From Rhynchopus euleeides (lineage: Eukaryota > Euglenozoa > Diplonemea > Diplonemida > Diplonemidae), in the NCBI GenBank assembly GCA_963210315.1, contig OY723316.1, positions 496,001 to 560,000 on the forward strand: a stretch of DNA of 64,000 nucleotides, written 5' to 3'. Of the stretch, positions 55,153-64,000 are shown one piece after another. Each line of letters begins with the position of its first letter. Positions within the stretch are counted from its first letter, which is position 1. A model generated the notes under the pieces. It was not told the origin of the DNA. It saw nothing but the letters and a program-made list of their open reading frames with translations, and searched no databases. The translations under genes and the position numbers were made by a program.

Positions 55153-55921
55153 ATGGATGTCACTGTCCGTCACACTAGGACCGGAGACAGCTGTGTCGTC
55201 GGAGTTCCGGAAGGGGGGACTGTGGTCGGGCTGAAGGCGGATGCGCTGGAGGAGATGTTCCCGGGTTCTGTCAACGCAACCCGCAAGGCTGCATGCGTGG
55301 CAGCACGCATCGAAGGGTGTGAGGAGGAGCTGGACGATGCACAGCGTGTTGCCGACACGGGTCTGGAGGACGGGGGTGCTGTCCAGCTCGTCCCACGCTG
55401 GCCCAACCTCAACGCTCCCGCAACCTACGCACTTGAGCATGGCATGTGCTACGGTATCGCACTGTCGAGGTGTGGGACGCTGTGCTCAGTGGGTTATATA
55501 GCAGGGCATATCACTGTGTTTGACACCACCACCGCTGCTGTGGTGGCGGACCTCACACACGGCAACAATGCTGTTGTTTGTGTACATACTGCATTCTCAG
55601 TCTGTGGGACGTGGTTGGCAACGTGCTCTACTGACGGCACCATCTGCGTGTGGCTGACAGCAACCTGGGAGCAGGTGTGCATCCTGGACCACAACAACAG
55701 GGTGTGGTGTGCCGAGTGGACACACTGCGGACGTCTGGTGTCTGGAGACGGCGTGCACAAAGTGCGTGTGTGGGGCTTGAAGGGCACACCGAGCGCCACA
55801 GTGCTGGAGGGTCACAGCAAGGTTGTTGTCAGCATTGCTGTGTCAGGCACGAGGATCTTCAGCGGGTCAGAGGACAAGACGATCCGTGTGTGGGACATCA
55901 GCACCCTCACACACACACACA
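55153..55921 (+). pseudogene. Ubiquitin-like + WD40 protein, copy B, cut by a retrotransposon
   Basis: Residues 1-256 correspond to copy A (ubiquitin-like part and about four WD40 repeats), with many small differences such as SVNATRKA against SINNATREA. Similarity stops at the CA microsatellite: copy A continues LDEHTDMVTD, copy B goes into retrotransposon sequence. The frame happens to run on into retrotransposon ORF1, forming a 1146-codon open frame. The missing last third is not seen before the window end. The gene has probably lost function, or encodes a fusion if transcribed. Confidence 0.8.
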
Positions 55922-55965
55922 CCGGGGCCACACACAAACACAACACCACATTCTCTCTCGCCGAT

Positions 55966-58593
55966 ATGCCCTCGATCTGTGTTTCCGCCCGCCGCATCCC
56001 GGCCTCCTCGCGGCTGGCCCTGGGCGACGCCTCTCCGGCGTCGGCCAACTGGGATGCCCCCTCCGCCTGCCCATGTGGGCTCCCTGGGTGGCAGTGTCTC
56101 TGCCCCTTCCGTGCGGGGTGCGGGGGTGCCGAACCCCCCGCGACCGTCTACGTAGCGGCGCATGAGCGCCAGTACGCTATGGCTGCGTACGTTGGGGATG
56201 AGGAGGTGTGGTCGACGTCTGCGGCCAACCCGCATGCCTCGCTGGCTGAGGTCCGTGTAGATGCGCTGCGGATTGCCCTGGAGTGGGCCGTCGGCCGCCC
56301 CCGTACCCAGGTCGCTCTCTGGGCCGACACCTCCTGCAAGACGCAGGTCGCGCAGGTGCTTGGCACCGCTGGGTGTTCAGCGGAACACCTGCGCCCCCTC
56401 GTCGCGCAGGCGAAGGAAGCCCTCCGGGAGCTGCAGCGGAGGAAGGGAGCCCCCGTGCTCCGTACATCCCACATCCGGGACTCGGTCCGCCTGCGTGAGG
56501 TCCACAACCTCGCCCAGGCCGCCACCGACAGCCTGGCCGAACCGTCGGCTCAGCACGTTGTGCACGGGCTCGCGCAGCAGGTGGAACGCCTGGGCTTCCG
56601 GGTCAGGGAGTGTGGGGGGGCAGGCGATTGCCTGTATAGGTCCCTCGCATACCTGATGCAGGGCAACGCGGGGAATCACTCCTCCGTGCGAAAGGCGGCC
56701 CACCAAGAGATGGCCGCCTTTGCGGGTCGCTACCGCGACCACGTATCCGGCGACTGGGAAGCCTATCTGTCGCAGGTGGGGACTGCGGGGGCATGGGGAG
56801 ATCACCTCTCGCTGCAGGCTTGCTGCAGGGTTTTCGGGGTTCGCGTCGGCGTGTTGGACGTGGGTCCGGAGGGGCAGCTCCGCCTGACGACCATCGTGCA
56901 TGATGGCGGGGAGCACGCCCTCGACCACACCTTCTTCCTGCTTGGGTACACCGGTACCCACTATTTTGCTGTAATTCGGGACCCCCAACTAGGTGGGGGC
57001 TACGAGGCGCTGATGGACGCCTGCACCTTCCCCGCGACGGAGCTCGCCACCGACGCCCCGCCCCCCTCCAACAAGCCGAAGCCTTCCCCGAAGGCGCCGG
57101 TACCACCGCCCAAGCTGGTCCCCGATTTTTGGGCTCTCCCCGTGGCGTCCCGGGAGGACGTTGTGAACGGGCCGGCAGTGATTGGTTGGGACGACAACCT
57201 TGCGACCGGGGTTCGCCGACTCCGGGAGAACGCCCAGCTGGTGCTCGTCGGGCCCTCCCCCATCCCGGGGTGCCCCCACCAGCGCCATTGGAATGTATTG
57301 GTTCGTCTCTCTGACGGGTCGACCCGCATGGAACGCCTGTGGGTATCCTCGATCGGGGATCCGTCGGATGCCCGCAGGAAGCTGGAGCCGGAATCCGGAG
57401 GTGTCGGCAGGTCGGTGTGCGTGGTGCTGCGGACCCGGGTACAGGGTGGTGAACGGCGGCACCAGGCGTTGCTCAGGATGCGTGGGGTGGTGGATACCCG
57501 GGCCACCAAAACCCGTGACCTCGATGGCAGTGTCGAGGCGATGTTCGACGTGCCAGCTGGTGAGCTGGAGGCAAGGCTGCGCGGATCCGGGAATGGTGGC
57601 GTATTTGTGCGGACGAAGCACGAGACGCCCGGGGATGCGCCGCCCCTGGCGCTGTTGTGGTCGGCCACGGAGGCGGAGGCCCGTGCCCAGATGGGGGTCC
57701 TCGGGGGTGCCTCCCTGCAGCATGGCGTCTTCGGACTGGCAGTTGGGGACCGCGGCTACGCCGTGCGGGTCCACAGGGACGACCGTGCAAGCGCACTGAT
57801 GGCCCTCTCCACGGCCGAGGTGAGGCGAACCTTCCGGATTCGAAATGTTCCCTCGCATGTCGCCGCGTCAAGGTTGCGGGCAGTGCTGCTGGAGAAGCTG
57901 CACTGGCAGGTGGAGGTGAGCCCCGACACCCCCATCACGGCGGGCTACTTCCTCGTGACGTCGGGGTCACGCCCCTCCTCCTTCCACCCTGTAGTCTTCT
58001 CCCAGCTCCTAAGCATCGAAGAGGTAACGGGGAACCGCAACCTTCTCCCTCGAACCTTCCCAGCGAACCCGCCGGCCGCAGGCAGCTCCTATGCTTCTGC
58101 ACTCCGCGGGGGGACCCGCCCGAGCGCTGGGCCCGCGCCTGCGCGTGGTGCTCCCCCTCCCAGAGCGCGCCCGGGGAACCCCTCGGCTGCACAACCGCCG
58201 CCTCCACCCCCACAGCAGGATATCCTTGCGTGGATGCAGCAGCAGGCTGAACAACAGCGTCTCTGGCAGCAGCAGATGGCGAAGCAGCAGGCGGAGTTCC
58301 AGCAGACGGTGCTGGCCTCCATACAAGCCTTGCAGCAGGCAGCCGCGCGGCAACCTGCGCAGCAGCCAGCGCCAACCCCTGGAGCGGCAGCCACTGCGGC
58401 ACCTGTGGAGTCCGACATGGGTCAGGGTCAGGAGGAGGTCCTTCAGCAGAATCTGGAAACAGCTGCGGGATTGATCAGCGAACTGAAGGCGGACCGAGAC
58501 GGATTGGCACAGCAGGTGCAAACCCTCACAGCGCAGTTACAGCAGGTCACTGCAGCTCTTGGGCAGCAGAGTCCCAGCTACGGTGGAATGTGA
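55966..58593 (+). CDS. Retrotransposon ORF1: RNase H-like, OTU and RRM-like regions
   Basis: 875 residues from the first ATG inside the element. Residues 34-53 are Cys-rich (CPCG, CLCP). About 60-138 resembles an RNase H fold (VYVAA..., AEVRVDALRIALEWA, VALWADTS), but the first catalytic Asp is not seen, so it may be inactive. About 200-338 is an OTU-type cysteine protease: GDCLYRSLAYL with Cys222, WGDHLSLQA, and HYFAV with His332. About 620-680 is RRM-like (RTFRIRNVPSHVAASRLRAV). The last 150 residues are Pro- and Gln-rich then coiled coil (QQQAEQQRLWQQQMAKQQ), which suits an RNA-binding, self-associating ORF1 protein. The gene ends ATG-TGA; ORF2 follows without frame change. OTU function in the element cycle is unknown. 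Confidence 0.88.
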   Translation: MPSICVSARRIPASSRLALGDASPASANWDAPSACPCGLPGWQCLCPFRAGCGGAEPPATVYVAAHERQYAMAAYVGDEEVWSTSAANPHASLAEVRVDALRIALEWAVGRPRTQVALWADTSCKTQVAQVLGTAGCSAEHLRPLVAQAKEALRELQRRKGAPVLRTSHIRDSVRLREVHNLAQAATDSLAEPSAQHVVHGLAQQVERLGFRVRECGGAGDCLYRSLAYLMQGNAGNHSSVRKAAHQEMAAFAGRYRDHVSGDWEAYLSQVGTAGAWGDHLSLQACCRVFGVRVGVLDVGPEGQLRLTTIVHDGGEHALDHTFFLLGYTGTHYFAVIRDPQLGGGYEALMDACTFPATELATDAPPPSNKPKPSPKAPVPPPKLVPDFWALPVASREDVVNGPAVIGWDDNLATGVRRLRENAQLVLVGPSPIPGCPHQRHWNVLVRLSDGSTRMERLWVSSIGDPSDARRKLEPESGGVGRSVCVVLRTRVQGGERRHQALLRMRGVVDTRATKTRDLDGSVEAMFDVPAGELEARLRGSGNGGVFVRTKHETPGDAPPLALLWSATEAEARAQMGVLGGASLQHGVFGLAVGDRGYAVRVHRDDRASALMALSTAEVRRTFRIRNVPSHVAASRLRAVLLEKLHWQVEVSPDTPITAGYFLVTSGSRPSSFHPVVFSQLLSIEEVTGNRNLLPRTFPANPPAAGSSYASALRGGTRPSAGPAPARGAPPPRARPGNPSAAQPPPPPPQQDILAWMQQQAEQQRLWQQQMAKQQAEFQQTVLASIQALQQAAARQPAQQPAPTPGAAATAAPVESDMGQGQEEVLQQNLETAAGLISELKADRDGLAQQVQTLTAQLQQVTAALGQQSPSYGGM

Positions 58594-58679
58594 CGGGGTC
58601 CCTCGACACCGGGGGCCCCCTCTCTGCCCGCGCGGGCAGATGACCCCTACCGTGGTGGGGGCGACCCCGTGGGGACCCC
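58591..58679 (+). promoter_or_regulatory. Candidate stop-codon readthrough signal
   Basis: The ORF1 stop is TGA followed by CGG, a context known for efficient readthrough in several RNA viruses. GGGGTCCC (58595-58602) can pair with GGGACCCC (58672-58679), enclosing a perfect hairpin CTGCCCGCGCGGGCAG (58624-58639). ORF2 stays in the ORF1 frame, and its first in-frame ATG (58771) falls directly after the catalytic-type Cys of its N-terminal domain. Readthrough is inferred; the stem starts one base after the stop, closer than in classic viral cases. Confidence 0.5.
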
Positions 58680-61600
58680 GGCACAAGCTTTGGAGCGCAC
58701 ACAGCAACTCCGTGCGGTGGCGACCGCCGTCGGATGGGCCTACATCGCTGTGCCGCGGGATGGGGCGTGTATGTTTGCAGCCATAGCCCACTTCACTCCC
58801 TATGAGAGTGCCCTCTCGCTCAGAGCTGCTGTGGTACGCAGCTTCCGTGCCTCCCCTCCGACGGAGATACCCCCTGCTGACCTTGCACAATACCTCAAAA
58901 ACCTTGCCCGCCCCTCCACTTACGGGGATGGAGTGTCCCTTGTGCGCGCAGCTGTCTGTGCAAAAGCCAGAGTCTTCGTTCTCCGCGCCGACAGCCCGGA
59001 CATATGGCAATTGGTTGTGAAGCCGACGGGATATGTGCACACCGCGTTCCTTGTCCACCAACCCCACCACTACGACGCTGTACGCCCTCCCCGCTGGCTC
59101 TTCGACCTCGTACCTGATACCACCACTTCCCTGACTTGTGACGAGATCTGCGCCTTGCGGTCGCGGCGCCGCCCTGCTGTAATCCGACTGACGCCCCCCT
59201 CTCCGCCCGATACCCCCCGAAGTTCGCCACAGAGTCCGTCGCCGATCGCCCCTCTTCCCTCCCCAACACCGCATGCAAGGTCAACTTCTGCACACACGGA
59301 CGCGAGTCGCACCCCTCCAGTCAGGGCGCGTGTCGTCGAGGTAGCCGACGATCCCCCACCGCAAGCTATAACCCTCTGCAGCGCCAACGTCACCTCCCTG
59401 CCGTCACACTACCTGGATGTGCTCGGCTTAGACTGCGATGTGATCTGTCTGCAAGAAACGCGTGTTGATGCTGTGTCCCAGAACACCCTGGACACCACCT
59501 TCTCTGCTCTGGGTTGGACGCTGCATTGGGGCGCCCTCCTGCCGCCTGTGAAGCATGCGCGCACTGGGTCGCAAACTGCCCCGGGGGGTGTCGCCATAGC
59601 TGTACGCTCCACGATGAGATCGACGACCATCACGGCCAAAGAGCGCTGGTGCCATGCCGCGGTAGCACTTGAGGATGGCTCCCGCCTGTTGCATGTCTTC
59701 TCGGTGTATGCGCCTGTCCGCGATGCCACTGCCAGGGAAGCGGTACTGCGTGAGGTGTTCGAAACAGCGGCGCAACTCGGGAATGTCCCGGTGGTGATCA
59801 TGGGTGACTTCAACTGCAACGTCGCATCGAGCGCTACCCTTGCGGCTTCCCTAGCTACTGGTCGTTGGGTGGATGCTGCTGAGAAGTGTGCCCGGAGCTC
59901 AGGTGCCGAGCCCGCCCCTACTTGCTGGAAGAGCGCAAATGGTTCCAGAATAGACTTCTGCCTAGCGAATGAGGTCGCGTCGCATGCGGTGTTGTCCTCT
60001 AGAACCATGGATCGTGATGAATGTGGTATACCCACGCATGTTCCCCTATTCGTCGACCTTCAGGTACCGGCGTTCACTGCCCGCACGCTCAAGTGCATCA
60101 AGGCGCGGGCCTTCCCGACTGCTGGGGGCCAGGCCTGCGCAGAAACGAAGGACGCGGCGCTGACCGAAGCTGTGCGCCTACTTGGGGATCCCGCTGCGGC
60201 GACACCCACGGAGGAACGGTACCGCTCTTTTTGTCGCGCGGCTGAGGCCTGGCTGTCAGGGACACATGATCTTCCAGATAACCGCCAGGCTGGACGCTCT
60301 GGGGGGCCGTGCTTCCGGTGGGAACGGTGTGCCTCGCGGTATGCCGGCAGAGACGGTGCCCTCGACAAACGGAGCCGCCGCCTCAACCGCCTCCGGGGAC
60401 ATCTACGAACGTTGATCCGCCTCCGCGGTGCACATGACGGCATTGGGGCACCGTCCTACGACTTCACCCATGCGTGGGCTGCCTACCGTAGGCTTGCGAA
60501 ACGTACGCCTGGCTCCCCCCCCAACGTTGACATGGAGAACCCCGACACCATCAGCCTGGCGGGCATGTTGTCATACATCGAGGGTTCGCAGAGACGTGCC
60601 TTGGAGTCCCTTCGGCAACGCAGGCTTGCAGAGTGGAAGGATACCCTTCAACGCAACCTGATGTCCCGCCCACACCTGGTATTTTGCTACCTCCGAGGGG
60701 TGCGGAGTCCCACGCAGGACTTTCTGCGACGCAGTGACGGACAGCTGACAGCTGCACAGGCCGAGATGGACGAGCTCCTCCGCGGGGCATGGGGTGAGGT
60801 GTTTGCGCGGTATTCTGCCGAAAACCCTGAACCGTCTTGGGAGACCTTCGAGGCGCGCTTTGAAGAGTATTTCCCCGACAGCACCCCCATGGAAGCTTCC
60901 CCCATCACTGCTGAGGATGTAGAACGGGTGCTCCGCCGCATGTCCGCCTCGAGTGCCCCTGGGTTAGATGGCTGGAGAGTGCACGAACTCAGACAGCTAC
61001 CACCGACACTAACAAAAGCGCTCGCCGACCTCCTCAACGCGATTGAAGAAACGGGCACCTGGCCACCGCAGTTGCTCCACACTCTCGTATCCCTCATTCC
61101 GAAGGAGGGTGGTGACTCTGCGGACCCACTGCGCCAAAGGCCCATCAGCGTCACCTCGGTAGTGTACAGAGTCTGGGCCGGGGTCCGCTTACGCAGCGCT
61201 CTGCGGTGGATGGACTCATGGGTCCCGGACTCCCTGCACGGCGCACGCCCTGGTCATTCTGCGGAGGATCTGTACTGGACACTTGCGGCGCGCCTGGAGC
61301 TGGCTGAGATCACGCAGGAACCCCTATGTGGCATCTCCCTGGATCTGCAGAAGTGCTTTGACTCTGTGCCACAGGGTATTGCATTTGCGCTGCTCGACCG
61401 GCTGGGCTTCAACACCCGCGTGTCTGCTACCCTGCGAGCGGCATACGATGGCATGCAGCGCCGTTTTCGCGTGGGTGGTGGGGTTGGGGAACCCTTTGAA
61501 GTGACCAATGGAATCCTTCAAGGCTGCCCTCTCAGCGTTGTCCTCCTCAACGTCATTGTAGCGGTGTGGATGCGGGCGGTGAGCGATGTCAGTCCTTCCG

Positions 61601-64000
61601 TCTCGGCCAGCTCGTATGTTGATGACACATATGTGTTAGCGTCAGACACCGAAACGCTGCAGCGCTGCGCTGATGTCACCTCTGAATTCGCGGAGTGCAC
61701 CGGTATCCACCCCAATCACGGTAAATGCCGTGCGTTCGCAACTGGCACCCAGCGCGTCCAAGTCATGCTGCCCACGACGAACGGACGCAGGCGTGTGAAG
61801 AAATGCATCTCCTTCGACTGCCTCGGAGCTATGGTACATGTAGGTCGGGCCCCTCGGCGACGACGGACCCGTGTTAAATCTGGCTTGTCGGGCCGCATCT
61901 GGGGGCGCATGTGCAGAGCCCGAGAAGTAGCACGCCTCCTGAAGAAGCTTCCAATTCCTCTCACTGCGAAAGAGCGCTTCCTCGTAGCAACGGCGGTGGC
62001 TCAGGCATATTATGGCTGTGCCATCACTCCGCTGTCCCCCGCACTGCTCCGTGACCTTGCCTCTGCGCTCGCCGGGGCGCTGTGGACAGGAGTTTCCCGC
62101 CGCGCGGTGGAAGCGGTGTTTCATGTCTTATCTCGGGGACATCTCATCGACCCGGCGATCGCCCCAGCATACCGCCGCATCTGCACATGGATACAACAAG
62201 CCGCGAAGTGGGCCCACGTGAGAGAAATGTCGGAGACCGCATGGGAGGCCCGCGACTCTCTCGGGGATGACACCATGGGCCCTTTCACCCTGCTCTGCGA
62301 GGCCCTAAATCTGGCGGGATGGACCTGGTCTGCCCCAACAACGCTGTCGTACTCCGATTCGGAGGGAATTGCTTGCGAGGTTGAGGTAGTAGGCGTGTTC
62401 GGCGAGAAGGCGCGGTGGGAAAAACTACGCCACGACCTCCGCTTCTCCCTCCGCCTTGCGCAGCTCAACAAACTGCAGTTGCGCCGACCTGCCTTTGCGG
62501 GCGTAGCTCAGGGGATTGACGGGCTCAGCACGAGATCTCTCCTCCTCGACGATACCGCTAACCTCACTGGGTACCAGCGGGGTCTGCTGCGTGCAGTGCT
62601 TACAGGTGCAGTGACCACAACAGGCCGGTCTGGGATTGCGCGCACGTCGTGCCCGTACTGTGACTCGGATACGGCCGAAACCGTCGAGCACATGTGGTGG
62701 GAATGCAGCAGATGGGATGACGTGCGGAGGCAGCATACCATAACTGCGGCATCTCCCTTGTGGCCGCCCTGCCTGCGCATCAACGGCATCATGCCCCTGC
62801 CACCCCGCTGCCCGGAGGAGGCCACCTGGTCCGAAGTGCCCTCATGCCCGATGGAGCGCCGCGATATCACAAGGCGCCTACACCTGTACTTCCTCGAGGT
62901 ACTACGCTGCAGGCAGGTGCATGATGGCATCGCGCTCACCACCGGCACCAAGTTTACTTCGGGAACGTATCTTTGGGAACCACCAACGGTTACGGAGCCC
63001 CACATTCTCCGCTTACCTTCACCGCTCGATGTAGGAGCGGCATGGGTCTTTGGTCACGCCATGCTGCAGGCGTTCACGGCCTGGCTGTCTCAACTCTCCT
63101 GGAGTGTAAAGCGCGAGCCCATCACGTTTGCGGAACTTGCGATTGATTTCGAGCTCTTCGCCGGGCTGACCCTGCCCCTTGCTGGAACAATTCCCCCCCC
63201 TGGACAAGCGTTCACACCATCCGGATCGTCCCCCGCAGCTGATATCATCGATGAGGAAGACGCCACCCTCTTTTTCGATGGGGGTGCGAGGATGAACGGC
63301 ACGCCGTATGCAGTGTCGGGGGCGGGAGCCGTCCTGTACGAGGGGGGTGAGAAGCTCGCGGAGTGCGCGATACCTCTTCCCCGCGTCAGGGCCAACAACG
63401 TTGCAGAGTTTGCAGCGCTCTACGTAGGCCTGCAGTTGCTGAAATCCTGTCGCGTCGAAGGCGATGTCCTTGTCTGTGGTGACAGCAAGACGGTCATCGA
63501 CATCGTCTCTGGTGTGAAGCGGCCGCGCGCGAACCTGGAGCCGCATTACTCCAGGGTGAGACGACTCATCGCCGAAATGCCAAACCTGTCTTTACAGTTT
63601 GAGCATGTCCGGCGTGAGAATAACACCGATGCGGACGGCCTGTCGAACCAGGCAATGGATGAAGCGGCGTTGATCCTGCAGGCGGAATCCGGCAGCCGCT
63701 GCCCACGCGATGAGCACGCGGCTTACAACGCAAGCCTGCTGGGGAAGGCGGTATCCCTCAGACGGCTTGGAACCGCCCTCACGAAGGCCCTCAGCCATCC
63801 TGTATGGCCGTGTCACTGTGCGAAGGTAACTCCCCTCACAGCTCTGGGGGGTGGTGTCCTCCCTGGTCTCGTGTGTAGACCAAAGCTCTCCCCGTTAACT
63901 CTTAATGTCGTACGTGAATTGGAAGGGTATTTCCGTACTCCGGCTTCCAATGACAATGTAATTTCTCTGTACTTTCCCCAAGATGCCTCCTGGATTGCAG
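58594..64000 (+). CDS. Retrotransposon ORF2 polyprotein, incomplete at window end
   Basis: Open for 1,802 codons from the TGA to the last base, with no stop. Domains in order: OTU-like (about 58705-59085; PRDGACMFAAIAH and a later HHYDAV); AP endonuclease (about 59365-60062; LQET, VIMGDFN, SRIDFCL, THVPLFVDL); reverse transcriptase (about 60850-61900; RPIS, SLDLQKCFDSV, ILQGCPLS and YVDD at 61615-61626); CCHC-type zinc motif (62650-62706, CPYC...H....C); RNase H (63265-63663; FFDGG, AEFAAL, VCGDSKTVID, RRENNTDADGL, with the expected acidic residues). All key residues I can check are present, so the enzyme set looks functional. No good start codon precedes the OTU-like motif, which supports translation by readthrough from ORF1. 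Confidence 0.93.

Larger units (their letters stand above)
55922..64000 (+). mobile_element. Non-LTR retrotransposon, 3' end beyond the window
   Basis: It begins at or just after a (CA)n run inside WD40 copy B, and at least 8.1 kb is present. It encodes two long frames in one phase, separated by a single UGA. The order in ORF2, endonuclease of the AP type, RT, CCHC, RNase H, with no integrase, tRNA-primer site or LTR, marks a LINE of the I/R1-like kind. OTU-type protease domains are known in some LINE lineages. The open frames are undamaged for at least 2,680 codons, so the copy looks young. There is almost no 5' leader (44 bp), so it may be 5' truncated or use host transcription. Confidence 0.92.

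Noticed and set aside
56989..57858. Minus-strand frames inside the retrotransposon
   Set aside because: Antisense shadows of ORF1 and ORF2, whose + strand domains are clear.
55153..58593. 1146-codon frame as one host gene
   Set aside because: The first 256 residues match WD40 copy A, then sequence changes at a CA repeat to retrotransposon ORF1. Treated as an interrupted gene plus an element.
58591..58593. UGA as a sense codon in this organism
   Set aside because: TGA ends the FYVE, both creatine kinase, small charged and WD40 genes at natural C-termini, so it is a normal stop.

Overview
The window is nuclear DNA of a GC-rich, intron-bearing microbial eukaryote that I cannot place to species. 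The signs are split genes with GT-AG introns of about 145-370 bp, TTAGGG-type repeats, a mitochondrial-type creatine kinase, kynureninase, a FYVE-finger protein, triple cold-shock domains and a WD40 protein. All three stop codons end host genes, so the standard code is likely. Long poly-C/poly-G runs and (CA), (CT) microsatellites fill much of the intergenic DNA.

Host genes, left to right: a small charged two-exon protein (1.7-2.6 kb); kynureninase (3.8-5.4 kb, two exons); an intronless double-FYVE-like protein (8.5-10.1 kb); two near-identical four-exon creatine kinases (29.0-30.8 and 33.6-35.6 kb); a triple cold-shock-domain protein with a Q/N/H-rich tail (38.2-40.0 kb); and two tandem ubiquitin-like+WD40 genes (from 53.4 and 55.2 kb). 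All are on the + strand. The second WD40 copy is cut by a retrotransposon.

The rest is mostly mobile or repeated DNA. There are three copies of a 1.15-kb foldback element (411, 31966, 50714). A CACGG-terminated DNA-element family spans 11.1-21.2 kb, with palindromic subterminal arrays. One member carries an unidentified gene and an H2B-like gene and is partly copied as a 2.45-kb palindrome. A 2.95-kb inverted element is made of telomere-like repeats (22.0-25.0 kb), and a second large foldback lies at 44.2-46.2 kb. Four smaller terminal-inverted-repeat elements and several dispersed short repeats are also present; one short repeat (SR-D) has clear target-site duplications.

From 55922 to the window end lies a non-LTR retrotransposon. 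ORF1 has RNase H-like, OTU and RRM-like regions. ORF2 has an OTU-like N-terminus, apurinic endonuclease, reverse transcriptase, a CCHC motif and RNase H. ORF2 is in the same frame as ORF1, separated only by a UGA followed by CGG and a potential stem, which suggests stop-codon readthrough. The element sits in a CA microsatellite inside the WD40 paralog.
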